This document shows, one piece after another, positions 39,249-52,264 of a stretch of DNA of 64,000 bases. Each line of letters starts with the position of its first letter. Position 1 is the stretch's first letter. The translations under genes and the position numbers were made by a program. This stretch comes from Gibbula magus (lineage: Eukaryota; Mollusca; Gastropoda; Trochida; Trochidae): the NCBI GenBank assembly GCA_936450465.1, contig OW388297.1:27050387-27114386 (forward strand), written 5' to 3'. The notes beneath the pieces are model-generated. The model was not told the DNA's origin and searched no databases. It was given only the letters and a program-made list of their open reading frames with translations.

Positions 39249-41454
39249 GTGGGGGAGTTTCGTTCGTAAAAGTCAGACACACTTTTGAGTGCATGCATGT
39301 ATCTCTTTATTACCCATTTTATTCCATTTGATTCACGTAAAATAGCCAGAAAAGGGCTCACTATCTTGCGATGGCAAACTTTATTTAGCTAATATTAACT
39401 GAGCTATTTTCAACCATATAGGTAATGAGTGTGTTTATGTATATTATGTGTGAAATAACTTTTTCTGTGTATGTCATTGCATTTAAAGAAGTTATTCCAT
39501 ACAAATCTAACTGCTCATGCGAAAAAATAATTGCTTACTCTTCCTGGTTCTTCTTGCATTTTAGTCATGTCTCCTTCTTTGTAAGGCATACACACAAAGT
39601 ATCATTTTCATCGCCTGTATACCCTTTTTATAAAACAACTTACGTCCTTGGTGAAATGTTACATTTTCTGAAGATCAAGTACTTATAACGATAGATGTTT
39701 ATCCATGCTGCTCATTACCTTACATTCTCTTCAACTAAGATTATTTTAAAAATAAAGACAACTTTCGAGTGAGGAACTGTGAAACACTTGATCTACCTAT
39801 AATTTACAAGTCAAACATCTTGCTTCGTTTAAGATTACATATTATTACTTTATACATAAAAACATATATATATGTATATATGATGATTTATTGATCCACA
39901 TCTATCACCTGAATATAATATATTGAACGAAGTATATACACATTTGGCTTAGTTTATAATAAATCGTATTCTTTACAATGATCATTGTGTTGATTTGTCT
40001 TTAAATCTCAGACGCTTTCTTTCAGGCGATCGTTTTTAGAAAGTGAGTGGGGCCAACGACATACTTTGTTTCTATATGGGCACAGTCTAACAGAAGCTTA
40101 CACAATGCGTTGATATTTGTGATCTAATTGTTTTGATGTAAACATATTTTGGCCTATATATGTGTTATTCATTCAAGAAATGGATTGAGCACAAGTTATC
40201 CAACTTAGAAAAACCCTCTCCAGTTTAATTGCTCAACAATGTAATTGCACAAACAAGCTGGAGGTCAAGGGAATGTACGAGGGTCACCAAATGTAACTTC
40301 TTCTTTGTAATGAACCCATCTTCACTGAATAAGTTCTGTGCATCTAAAAACCAGAAGATGAATGTGAAATCAACTGTTCATCTGTCGTCCTTCGTCAACT
40401 TCAGAAGAAAACCCATTTAAGAAATTCTCTTAATCAAAACCATCTGCTCTAATTAGTTCTACGCTAGACCACTGAAAGCTCTTTAATATCGTATATTCAT
40501 AAATGTATTCGTCTGTATTATTATTTAAAAAAAATTCATGTGTACAGTAGAATTTGATATTGCTACTTATACTTGTCTTATACACTCTGCAAAAAGTAAT
40601 TATTCATAAACAATCAACATTTCATTTGTTTTATATTGAAAAGGGAGAAAATGGAATGAGGCGCCTTTTCAATATTTAATAAAATGATATTTTCATAATC
40701 TAAGTGTTTGACTACTACTTATCACTCGCCGTCCCAAAATCGTTTCCAAACAAATACTAGATACCAAACCATTCACTCGTTTAAAATTAAAATTCTGCAT
40801 GTATTCATCATAAATTCAAGTGTAACCCCATTTTATAAACATACATTTGAAACAAAGAGTTATGAAATAGAAACAAATGACACACGTGGAAGTTTAAGCA
40901 AATACATGAATAAAATGGATCGTACTTATAGACGTAAGGAACGCGATTGTTTGGATGAGCGGATAGCCAATATCTAGTGATACAAGCTTCAGTGTAAGGC
41001 GGTACGAGACCGTTGGCCGTAAAGACAATCGTTCAGGCGATTCATGTTATCAGTTAATGTGATGTTGTTCCTACAAACCAAGTGTAGAAAATACAAAGCT
41101 ATCCAATTAAAAGTAGTTTGACAAATGGAAACAGGGTCAGGTTATTTCCGATCTAAATGTTCCACGTCTCTTCCAAAGAAGTTACTTTTTCAAATATAAG
41201 ATGTACAGTCCCAAACTTCCACAATTATAAAATGATTTTACAAGAAATATTTTCTGTCCAAAAATGAATTTCAAAGAAAATCATTCAATTTGAAAAATAC
41301 CAGATATAATTCACTCACCCCAGCTTGAAGCAACTAATCATCGTATCTGTAATAACATGGATTCACCTATCAATATATTCTGACTATATATGACTTGCTG
41401 AAAGCTTTAATGTTTGAATGCGTAACCATTTGAAAAAAAAAGGAAGATTTTCTG
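39249..41454. other. AT-rich non-coding DNA
   Basis: No gene seen apart from a possible 17-bp micro-exon at 40026-40042. Short open stretches here have no protein-like composition. Confidence 0.45.
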
Positions 41455-41615
41455 GATAACAACTTCTTTAATGTGAAAATACACGACGTTTCGGAGTACA
41501 TACTCACTCCTCAGATGGAATGTAAGGAAATAAATGGTACATTTATATAGCAAACAAAACAATGGAATGTAAGGAAATAAATGGTACATTTATATAGCAA
41601 ACAAAACAATGGTGA
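41455..41615 (-). repeat. Penelope-type repeat end plus 46-bp duplication
   Basis: On the minus strand, ggagtgagtatgtactcc followed by gaaacgtcgtg and ttaaagaagttgttatcc. This is the wording found next to hammerhead motifs at Penelope-like element ends. Beside it, aatgtaaggaaataaatggt... is repeated twice in tandem (period 46). Confidence 0.5.
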
Positions 41616-41930
41616 GGAAACTCAATCAGGGAGATTAACATGCATGAAAATGGTATACAATGGGATTTGAAGCATGAGAATGGTATACAATGAGTATTTG
41701 AAATACAAATATGAGGGGGAGTAAGTAGATTTGAAAAACTTGAAAATTAAATAAAATAGATGTATCTATATATTTATTATATCTGCTTAATAATCATTAT
41801 GTTATAAGTGACCACAATTCTATAGGTCTCAGTCAAGTTTATTAATGCATTCTCCTCCCACAGATGTTACCCCAATCAGTTCTTCCTCCCTAACCTCCGT
41901 TGTAAATATGGTCCAGAAACAGAGAAATTG

Positions 41931-41955
41931 ATGATGATGATGATGATGATGATGA
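41931..41955. repeat. (gat)n microsatellite
   Basis: About eight gat/tga triplets in a row. Confidence 0.9.
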
Positions 41956-41959
41956 ACAG

Positions 41960-44795
41960 CATTATTTCAAACCGAGCATTCTGTAACTGTGGACACGTTT
42001 GGAGTTGCTCCGTCTGAGTTTACAAGACAGAAGTCAGTGGCAAATGCAAAACGTAATTTGAATGGACAAAATTAAGGACATGCAGTGTTGCAAACTTTCA
42101 TCGCCAGGTTTTTTGTTTTATGGAAATCGTGAAACATGGTCCTTATGCAACATATCGAGGTTAGAGTGGAAAAACTGAAATGAGTAACCTCTGTGAGAAG
42201 AGAATGGTTAAGTGCGAAGTGGGTTTAATTCCTCCAGAATTGAAAAAAAGCTCTAGTTCTTCTTGCCGTAAAGAGTCATGTATGGTTTTATCTGGTGATG
42301 GTTTTCGTTGGCTTTGTCGATGGGTATTCGTGTTTTCTTACACCATTTTCTTATTTGCTCTTTTAGGTTAAGGAATATATAGTGCTTGTACATTGCTCTC
42401 ATGCCTAGATTTTCTGACGTCCCGTCCACAGCAATGAGTTTCCTGAAAACTGAACAGAATTGAGTTCACTAATGACAGTAGTTGAGACGTACGGACCAAG
42501 GTGTAAATTGTGTTGGCCAATCAACGGATCCTTCAACAACCCCACTCTTCTGACACTGCGCAGCGCAACACAGCAATACGCTGATCGAAGCCAGAAATAT
42601 GGACGGAATTAATAACTGCAACGCTAACAAACCTAACACACAATTAGGGCGTCAACTCTCGACAAAATCGAAAGTGTCCGTTTTAAAGCCCATTTATAAC
42701 CAGATTGCTTAGCGAAAACGCTGAACTCAATTTATAGGCAGTATCGTCGATTTCGTGTTGGCGTGTGGTTCGCATTGCGCGTTTATGATAGCCCTTCTCC
42801 TTGTAATTGCATTATATTAGCTCTAAAAGATAACTGTCAGCGCCCAGGCGAATTCATACCGTAATCTATGTAGGATAAAACACCATGATTCCATAAGTGA
42901 GGAGCAGTGTCTACCATTAGTTCGCGCCCTATTAGGGACAATCAGGAGTGATAGCGATCCCAAATCCATATCCGCTTTAAATCAGTGATAATCAGGGGTT
43001 TTAATAATTCTGATGATCCACGTCGAACTGGTAATCATCACGATTTCAATTTCTTCTCTACAAGTTTGCAGCCCTTTGCCCAATAATACGGTTGAACGCG
43101 CCCTAAGAATAATGGATTGGGATCATTGTTGCCGCGCAGCGGAGGGAAGCCGTCTGTTTCGGGGCAGTATCGCTTTGATTAAATTCAGCCTTGCTACATA
43201 CAGCATAATTACGATCCGGGTTCGTTTTAAGGGATACCACTTTCCGATTCAAAATGCTAGCAATTTTGGCGGCCATTACGTGTCAGCGAAGCGTGGCGAG
43301 GTTCCATTGTCCGCTAACCGCTACAAGTGCTCTCAAAAGTCCTCGTTTCAAAGCCAATTTCGATTTCCATACACACTTCGCGCAAGAGTTGATTGACTTC
43401 ATTGTAGTTTTCGTCTACAGAAATCAAGTCGACCGTTTTTGTGTTGCAAGTTTTCCTAACTAATGAGGCATAAGATGAGAATTTTCCTTCCGTTTCAGAA
43501 GGTTTTGTCGCGATTTTGTCACTTCAGAATTTATTCCGTGGAGAAAGAGTCGAGGCATATTTCTTCAGTAATAAAGCCATGAGTAGTTCCGTCGCGCGAC
43601 AACATCATTTGGAACAGAAAAAAAGACAAGGTGTATTATCATTCATAGCCGTCAACTGAGAACAGCAACTTCCGGTCCGCATACATGAACGAAATGTGTC
43701 ACCGGAAGTTGAGAATAACTTTTTAAAGGTTGAAACAGAACACGCCAGTGTTGTTAATTTCGTTAAGTAATTATGCAAGTCTTAAACATCTTATATGAAA
43801 ATCGATTAAAAATTTGCACTGCACATATGAAGCCATTAGGTGATGTTTTCCTATAACTCTGGTATGTCATTAGATGTTTCCTTAGATAAGTAAACTAAAC
43901 AATAATCTAACAAAATGGTTTATAACCTTAAAATACGGTTTTACTCAACTCAACCCTGTTCCGAGGAATATAAGAGACAAGAGATTGCTCTACTGCGAGA
44001 AGAATTCACTCGATGGTGTCCTCCCAGCATGAAGCAGAAAACATCAAACGAGTTCGAATCCCGGGCGACTCATTATTTTGCAACTTTTATTCTTCGGAAC
44101 ATGGTTGATGTACAAGTCATGTTTATTTGCTGACGGTTTTAGGTTCATGTATCGTTCACTGAACTTTATAAACGTCTATTGCTCCATGATTGATCCCGTT
44201 TAATCCAATATGGCAATAAGGCATTTCATGGTACGAATGAAAATCTTTCAACTCCACATGTCCATCAGCACACAGAGCTTTTCGATGTTATGATTGCTAA
44301 GCATCACTCAGTCCACCTGCAACATATACAGAAGAGGAATGTACAGCGTTTTATATCACTACATGTAAAGAAAATACTTAATGGACATTGGTTTCCTCAT
44401 CCGGTGAATTAAAAGTGTTATAGTGAGAAACTTTGGAGGTACACAGTTTCTCAGTAAAAGGTCTTTGTATGGGAGCCCGGAGAGGAAATGACGATGGAGA
44501 TGAAGGTTGATGTCGATGATGATTTATTCTTTATGTCAGTCCAACTGCTCCCTGTCAGGTAAGATCACACACTGACATGGCGATGTTCGTATGGTTTGAG
44601 TCGGCCATGATCAGGTGGTGTGACTTACCGGGACAGGAGCAGGTGGACTCGATGATGAACGTACAGTTCGGTATCGTATGGAATGTGTGTTTTTCTTGGA
44701 GTCTAACAGTACATATATATAGCAAGTAGGTACAATGGTTGTCACGTAATTGAACATAAAGTATAGTGTTTGGTAACTACTTAGAAAGGTTATAG
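41960..44795. other. Unique non-coding DNA, possibly regulatory
   Basis: The part 42450-43720 is richer in CG dinucleotides than its surroundings and holds no repeat I recognise. Open stretches such as 43013-43396 have no known domain or convincing splice sites. It may be a conserved regulatory region; nothing in the sequence proves it. Confidence 0.35.
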
Positions 44796-45669
44796 CCCAT
44801 TACCCCTACAGTCCATATCCCCTACACTCCATTTCCCCTACAATTAGTTAAAACAACACAAGCAGTTACCCGTCTGGCAAAAAGAACTCGCCCTAACGAG
44901 TGTTTAAGTATTGAGTAGAAATGAAAGTTAAGCTTGAGGGGATTACGGGGATAAATGTTTAGGATTGTTTGTGAAATAAATGAGTAGGAAGTACATTTTT
45001 TAAGTATGGTGAGAAGGAAACGTTTTCCCAGAGCTGACACCTTCAACGACTACATCGTCACCACCTGGGTTGAATACGACGCCCGCTTCCCCCTGCCGCT
45101 CTGGAATCATCACACAACAATCTTGAAGGGTTCAACAACAGGCTCAACCGAGGACTGCCACATCGTCATCCCAACATCTACAGGTTCGTGGAAGTGATCA
45201 AGAAGGTGGAGCAGGCAGAGAGTGCCAAGATTGCACAGCTACACTTTGGACCAGCCCCTATCAGCAGGAAGAGAGTCTACAGGGAGGTGGAGAACCGAAT
45301 GTGTCGACTGAAGGACGAACTGAATAGGGAACAGAAGTCATTGCAATTTGTGAATATTCAAATTCATATGTGATAGATATGTATGTATTTATATCATGAA
45401 TGTGAAACATGTCATTGATGGATATGTATGTATTTATTTCATAAACATATCAAATTCATATGTGAAAGATATGTATGTATTTGTATGAATATGAAACGTG
45501 TCCTTGATGTTCATTAAATCTTTTTGCTCACACTATCAATTGTCTCTTTTTTTAATCTGGGCCGTTCCATTACATAGTAAGAGGTAACAAGCTATAGGGA
45601 TTAGGAGTGCGGTGGACCGTTAACTTGTTTTGATAACCTGTAGGGGATATGCTGTGTAGGTGTAATGGG
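44796..45669 (+). mobile_element. MULE-derived element with transposase remnant
   Basis: 874 bp with imperfect inverted ends of about 32 bp: cccattacccctacag + tccatatcccctac at the left, complemented at the right by gtaggggatatg and gtgtaggtgtaatggg. It holds a plus-strand remnant of a Mutator-like transposase C-terminus. No clear target duplication is visible. Confidence 0.7.
45006..45373 (+). pseudogene. Mutator-like transposase C-terminal fragment
   Basis: The first frame encodes DTFNDYIVTTWVEYDARFPL and PLWNHH. The second, from about 45116, encodes LEGFNNRLNRGLPHRHPNIY and VEVIKKVEQAESAKIAQLHF. The W-N-H ... N-N-x-E-G-x-N-x-R/K-L order is that of MULE transposases. There is one frame break at about 45113-45120, and the catalytic part upstream is missing, so it is dead. 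CG-rich compared with the surrounding DNA. Confidence 0.8.
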
Positions 45670-46600
45670 AGACTACCCTTAGAAACAATAAGTACATGCA
45701 GCTACCGCCACGAAGGATAAACACTGATATGTTAAGTAGCTTAATAACATAATGGTTACCTAAAGCATACATGTCTTGCTGTTTATGAACATTCTGAACA
45801 TAGACAATATATATCAAAACGAATGAATTTAAAATGTAAGAGTTATAGACATTATGGAACAAATAATCAGCTATGACAATTACACAAAATAATCAGCTAT
45901 GACAAAAGGAAGAACCAAACATATAAACCCGTTGTTATCCGTCCTATATAAGTATATATCACCAACTGTTAAACATGCGTGTGATTTCAATTCTTTTTCT
46001 TACGATTCTTTCTTGAACTCATAAACTACCGGTTTATGGAAACGTGTGTTCATATAGTGCAGACAACGCTTTGAATAATTGCAAAGACGGCAAACAGAGC
46101 CTTCCCGCGAGTTTCAGATTCTATATAAATAATTTACCATGAAGGAACGTGTGACAAAGTTTAATATGAACCAGTACGTGATACCTAACGGAGCTTCACG
46201 TGAATTACATCAATGACTTGAAAAATATTTATGACAATTTTGGTCGGTCACGCAGTGTTATGGCATCGTTTTCTAAACATGCACTTATGTTCGAGACAAA
46301 ACATTTTCCCAATTTAACGCTCATATCTAGAATCTAATTAAAACGTCTCCTGTTAACAAATTTGCAATTTACCTAATAATCTTGTGCTGACAAAGTGCTG
46401 GAGGAAGCTGGTGTTTGCATGTGTAGGAGGCACTGTGGCAACTCATCACACACGGGCTTGCTTCTTTCATTCAGGCACCGAGCATGGTTTTCTTAATAAA
46501 CTCAAACTTTCAGCTCCGACATCAAATCTTAGTATTAGTAATATTTTCCTATCTCATTATAATCTCCGATCTTGTGGCCGGCTTAGGTAAAATAATACGA
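45670..46600. other. No recognisable content
   Basis: AT-rich intergenic DNA. No gene, RNA or repeat is identified. Confidence 0.4.
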
Positions 46601-47350
46601 CAGTCTCATATCCCGGGTTTCTATGGCTGTTGACAGTAGCACCAAGAAGAGGCTTCCAGTGGCCATTCATTCAGCCACTTTATTGGGCTGGCAAAAGTGA
46701 AACCCGAAAGCGCTTTCTCGCCATGTTGTCATAATATTTTCCCATTCAATCCCCGAGTCCCGACGAGCGTATCTCATTACAGACAACGAGTTAGCGTCAA
46801 TTAGATCGAGACCAGAAATTACCCGATACGCGCTTTATCAATTATATTGGACTATTCAGCACAACTGGGTGAAAACTGAACGATCAACCCATGCTCATTT
46901 CGTGTCTAGTCCACGAGCCCCACGTGTTTCTCTGATCAAATAAAAGTTGACAAGTGCGGCCCCTTCTCCCGTCATCTGACTCATATTGAGAGGCGCGCTG
47001 AAAGCAGCAGAGGCAAGCTATAAAAGCTAATGCATTTGACATTAAAGACTGATCAAAATAATCGTCCGGAAAAGTTCCCTTAGTGTCCAGCGCCGTGGTT
47101 AGAGTCGGGAAACATCTTGAGGCTCCCGAGTCAATTTGCTGAGATCTCTTTGTCAGTTTTAGCCTGCCAGAAACGTGTTAATTAAGAGAATAACTCTGCG
47201 CCACGCCCACTAGAACTCTTCTGTCAAGGAGACGAATAGAGACGGGATTGCACTCACTGATTGAATGGATAAACGAGTCTTGAAGAGCTCCGGAATTGGG
47301 TTGTCTCCCTTTGTTGCAACACTGCAGAGTTTCTGCTAGTAATGTGCATT
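46600..47350. promoter_or_regulatory. Unique CG-containing stretch with TATA-like motif
   Basis: Contains gctataaaagc at about 47017, gccacgcccac at about 47210, ttaattaag at about 47179 and ccctttgttgc at about 47307, in DNA free of obvious repeats and with more CG dinucleotides than the flanks. It may be a promoter or enhancer of a gene outside the window. No coding region follows the TATA-like motif. Confidence 0.3.
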
Positions 47351-48241
47351 GTTATTTAGGGGTTTATAAACTTTATATCCTCGTATAATCTGTACTCTGA
47401 TATTGCTTCATCAAACCCGAGTTTCCAAAACTACCTCATCCATTCAAAGATTCACAGAAATCTTTATTTGGACCATTGAACCAATACATTTATGGACAAG
47501 ACTAAACATCTTTATTTAAAGATTATGACAATGCTAAGGCTGCCGTACATAATGTTGTTGATGTAAGTTAGCGTTTAGGATTTCAAAGCTGTGCATCAAA
47601 TCAAACCAAAAGATGACATACTGTGGACATTTCAAAGGAACAAAAGTAGACCTGCAAAGTTTATCAAGACATCTGATTTGACCTTGAAGCGCTGTTTGAC
47701 TAACAACTTTCTTTCAGTCACAAAGAATATTTAAAAACAAATTTACTGTAATTTGTATAGTTGGCCTAGATGAGGGAAAAAAGTTTCATGAAAACATCTG
47801 TTTTTCTAGATACTGATATGTTTCACATGTTGGGTTCAAAACAAAATAAGGCTGTTGCGGGGGTTCTTCCTAATCTCTATGTGAGAGGTTTCTTATTTTA
47901 GGACTAACGATATGTAATCCTAATCATCAAGGGAATACAATAACATCTTACTCCACCAGTGTATTTGTACCCGCTAAACTACTACAATACCCTGATTCCC
48001 TGAGCCATAAACTGTCGCATTGCTCTAAATATCCAGCCAAATGAAATAATTTTTTTCCGATTGTGCCATTGGCTCCTTCGTAATATTTTTTTAAATAATT
48101 TTATTTCTTTTAAGCAGGTACACTCATTACATTATACATTCTTGTTTCGAAGTTCAAGTTCAAATCACACAATAAGCATACTCTTTGAATGTAGCAATTA
48201 AAGCAATAATAGTTATGGCTTTTTACAGGAACCGTCTTTAA
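47351..48241. other. No recognisable content
   Basis: AT-rich intergenic DNA up to the second MITE copy. Confidence 0.4.
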
Positions 48242-48730
48242 AGATACATCCATTGTGTTTCATAAAATTTTATTTGGCTTTTATACGTTCCAACTAACGA
48301 CATGTGTTGTCTACAACACAAATAAATTCACTCAGCTTTCATATTTTTCCCCAATCGCCAAATATATCATAATACTAGTTTCCAATTAAAATTGAGTAAC
48401 ATAATTATGCATGTAAAGAAACCGAAACTGCACGTCCCATTTACATGCACAGTAGTTATGGGACCTATTAAACATTATCAACTCAAATTCATTTTTTTAT
48501 CTGTTATAAATAACATTCCATAATTACGTTTGACTCATTGACGCGCGCCACACGCTGTGCATTGTCCGGTTTTCGACCAGAAATCATTACTTTTACCTTC
48601 AGATCATCAAAATGCTAAGTCTACTATGATGAAAATTGTAGTTTTTGGTAACAGTCAGTACTTCTCGATAAAATAACACCATTTATAACGTTTTGAATAT
48701 TTGACCCCCAACAACACAATGGATGTACCT
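48242..48730. mobile_element. 489-bp TTAA-type MITE, copy 2
   Basis: Same ends as copy 1 (one change: agatacatcc), TTAA on both sides (48238-48241 and 48731-48734), and the same length of 489 bp. More point changes than between copies 1 and 3, so probably older. Confidence 0.92.
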
Positions 48731-48734
48731 TTAA

Positions 48735-49391
48735 GTAAATAGGCAGTTACATATTGACCAGTAGTTCATGAATTTGGAGTGGTTGCTGTTTGAGAAAGAG
48801 ATATATTTATCTATATCATATGTATTAGTAATGTCTCTTTTAATATGTTGTATATTTGTTTTTCTTTTGGAGAGCTTACATTTAAAAATATTGAATTTTG
48901 TTGTATTTATGATCAAATTTACAACATCGTTCCGTTTTTCATAATAGCCAAATAGAAGTTTTCTTTGGTGAATTCTAGTTTGATTCCTGTTTTGTTTTGG
49001 ATCGAGTCTTCTAATTATCTCCATATGTGATTGACTTGAGAGTACATTTATAAAAGAGATGTGATATTGATTCAATGTCAGTTTTGCATAAGTCGCACAT
49101 GTTACTTTATGTGTATTGTATTTTGTATAAGAGTTCTTTTGTGGGTAGTATTCTGTAAATTATTCTATGTTAAAACCACTGTAGTTTGCTATTAGCATAT
49201 GAGCGATGTATGGTTTTCCATTCTGTTTCAGTAAAGGTACATGGGAGATTGTTCTCCCATTTTCGAACGTGTTTGGTGGTCGTTATGTCGAAGAGCGGTG
49301 TGTTCAATGTGTCATAAAATATTCTGCATCCTTTACTTGTTTCGTTTACATCTTTAATGACGTATGAATGAACAAACTTGCATTTGAACAA
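48735..49391 (-). pseudogene. Decayed L1/Tx1-like LINE fragment
   Basis: On the minus strand, from 49391 downward: VRKWENNLPCTFTETEWKTI, SKLQWF, then (other frames) RILPTKELLYKI and MCDLCKTDIESISHLFYKC. This is the usual end of L1/Tx1-type LINE proteins, with a C-x2-C...H...C finger. Several stops and shifts are present, and only the 3' part remains. Confidence 0.75.
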
Positions 49392-50639
49392 TACAGGCAG
49401 TACCCGGAGGAGAGCACTGATGAGCGTTCAAAATCACTACTAACAGTAATTATGTGCAACAACACGACTGTTACTGGAACTCAAAATACTGTAGTAGGGT
49501 AGCGGGGGCTAACACACTGATGCAGCAGGGTGATATGACAGTAACTACATGGGCAATGTCGGGACACCTTATTATTTGATATTTTATTCTTCACAGGTTG
49601 AAATAATTACTAAAATGTAATGTTTGTTGATCAACAATGACTCAATTCTTTTGGAGATTGAGGGTTGTAGTTCACATTCAAGCCCGAATCAAGGGCAAAA
49701 TACTCAAGCTTCAGGACGGAAGTAAAACTTCCGAAATATGCGAACTATAGCATATTGCTGTAATATATATCTTTCTCGGAGAAGACTTTAAAACCACCTC
49801 AAACATAGTTTATAACCTGAGCTAAAGGGACGTGCCACATCTGAAAGCAAATTTTTACGAACATGTGCTGTCTTAAGATCTGCACAGTATAGAACGTGTT
49901 TTGTTCTTTATCTCTCTCCCCTTCAATGGGAGACTGTCTGATAGTCAAGAAATGAATGCTATCAATTACGGAAGGAATATAGTTGGAGGACATTGAAAAG
50001 AGATTATATCATAATGGTTCATAATGACTCGTGATTATAATTGAGATTGGACAGCCAATAAACTAAGGTATAAATTCCGGAACGCTGACTAAACACAGTT
50101 TCTGGCTGAAGAATCCATTAATTGCACTGAGAGATCTTTACGTCTTGAGACAAATAACCTCACTCATACGGGCTGGAATCGTCTTGTCTCGTCAAGGGGC
50201 GTAGCACCGTACCGATCCGTTCTGAAAGGGGGCGTAACTCTGTCGACGGAGTTTGAAAGGGGGCGTAACTCTGCACCGATCTCTCCATCAAGGGATAGTT
50301 TGCCGTGCTATATGAGTCCATCAGTTAAATGAGCTCAAACCGAAAAGCCAGCGATGTCTGTTGGACTCCATTGCTTTCAATTCTCCTGATGTCACATTCA
50401 CTCTATAAAACCAATCCTTGAATATGGAGAAAGAAAAGTGACGTTGAAAGTGACGGCCATCTGTCCCTAACTCTAGGTACACCTTTCGTTATTAATGGAG
50501 TTTTTTTAATACTTGGAACAAGGATTAAGGTATTAAGAATTTATCTAAATCCTTGCTTGGAGTCACACACCTTGTACGGTTTGAATGTCTACCCGGGAAC
50601 TGTTCACATGTTCAGACTGTTCAATAATGTACAGGCCAT
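49392..50639. other. Intergenic DNA
   Basis: No gene recognised. A phrase gaaagggggcgtaactctg occurs twice at about 50224-50274. Confidence 0.4.
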
Positions 50640-51510
50640 TTTGTAAAGAACATACCGCTCAGCAATCTGCATGGCTGTTCGGCAATGTGCATACCATTCA
50701 CTAATGTGCTGGCTGTTCAGCAATATGCATACCATTCACTAATGTGCTGGCTGTTCAGCAATATGCATACCATTCAATAATCTGCTGGCAGTTCAGCAAT
50801 ATGCATTCCATTCACTAATGTGATGGCTATTCAGCAATATGCATACCATTCACTAATGTGCTGGCTGTTCAGCAATATGCATCCCATTCACTAATCTGCT
50901 GGCTGTTCAGCAATATGCATTCCATTCACTAATGTGATGGCTATTCAGCAATATGCATTCCATTCATTAAAGTGCTGGCTGTTCAGCAATATGTATACCA
51001 TTCACTAATCTGCTGGCTGTTCAGCAATATGCATTCCATTCACTAATGTGATGGCTATTCAGCAATATGCATTCCATTCATTAAAGTGCTGGCTGTTCAG
51101 CAATATGCATACCATTCACTAATCTGCTGGCTGTTCAGCAATATGCATTCCATTCACTAATGTGATGGCTGTTCAGAAAAATGCATTCCATTCACTAATG
51201 TGCTGGCTGTTCAGCAATACGCATACCAATCACTAATCTGCTGGTTGTTCAGAAGTATGCATTCCATTCACTAATGTGATGGCTGTTCAGCAATATGCAT
51301 TCCATTCACTAATGTGATGGCTGTTCAGCAATATGCATACCATTTACTAATTTGCTGGCTGTTCAGCAATATGCATACCTTTCACTAAGGTGCTGACTGT
51401 TCAGCAATATGCATACCATTCACTAGTGTACTGGTTGTTCAGCAATATGCAAACCATTTATTAATGTGCTGGCTGTTCAGTAATGTGCATATAATTTAGT
51501 GGTGTACAGA
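50640..51510. repeat. 38-bp satellite
   Basis: About 22 tandem copies of a 38-bp unit (ttcagcaatatgcattccat + tcactaatgtgatggctg, with gctggctg variants). Each unit carries an atgcat palindrome. A two-unit pattern (accattcactaatctgctgg / tccattcactaatgtgatgg) alternates in part of the array. Confidence 0.93.
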
Positions 51511-51529
51511 CCGTTTATGCTTTACTATA

Positions 51530-52085
51530 TGATACGATCCACGAATAATGATTACATGTGTTTATGTAAGAATCATATAACTTTATGTTGATTTTATGAT
51601 ATATTCCCGGAAGAATGGAAGGGTCCACTATATGTCTATTATATAATATTGTTCTTGAAGAATAGAAGGTTCCAATATGTTAATTGCATAATATTGTTAA
51701 TGTAGAATGAAAGGTTCCACTATGTGTTGGTTTTGTTGTTCTTGAAGAATGGAAGGGTCCACTGTATTCTTGCTATATGATATTTTCTTGAATAATGGAA
51801 TGGTCCAACTTTATGTTGATTATATGATGTGTTTATGTAAGAATCATTTACATTTATGTTGATTATATGATGTGGTTCTGGAAGAATGGAAGGTTCCATT
51901 TTATGTTGATTATATGATGTGTTGATGTAAGAATCATATACATTTATGTTGATTATATGATATGTTTCTGGAAAAATGGAAGGTTCCACTTTGCTGATTA
52001 CATTATATTGTTCTTGAAAGAATGGAAGGTTACACAATATGTTGATCATAGGATATGTTTCTGGAAGAATGGGAGGATGCATTTA
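51530..52085. repeat. Irregular 45-60-bp satellite
   Basis: About nine related units containing gttgattatatgatatg, tttctggaagaatggaagg and ttccactttatg. The spacing is irregular because two sub-units alternate (gtttctggaagaatgg versus gtgttgatgtaagaatc). Confidence 0.85.
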
Positions 52086-52264
52086 CCACTGAACACGGGA
52101 TCACCAAGATAAAGCTCATATTACGTACGACCCGGACAATTTGAGTAAATCATGAACTTGATGACTACCTTCCAAAATATTATCTTAACATGTAAACGAA
52201 AAAACGGCTTATTTTGAACCCTTGCCACGCGTACGCCTTTCATGCCTGATGAGCTCCAAATTAA

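Noticed and set aside
41907..42371. Small frames around 42180
   Set aside because: Short, Ser/Cys-rich, with no support from splice sites or similarity.
43013..43396. 127-codon plus-strand frame
   Set aside because: No domain, no convincing splice sites or start context; kept only as part of a possibly regulatory stretch.
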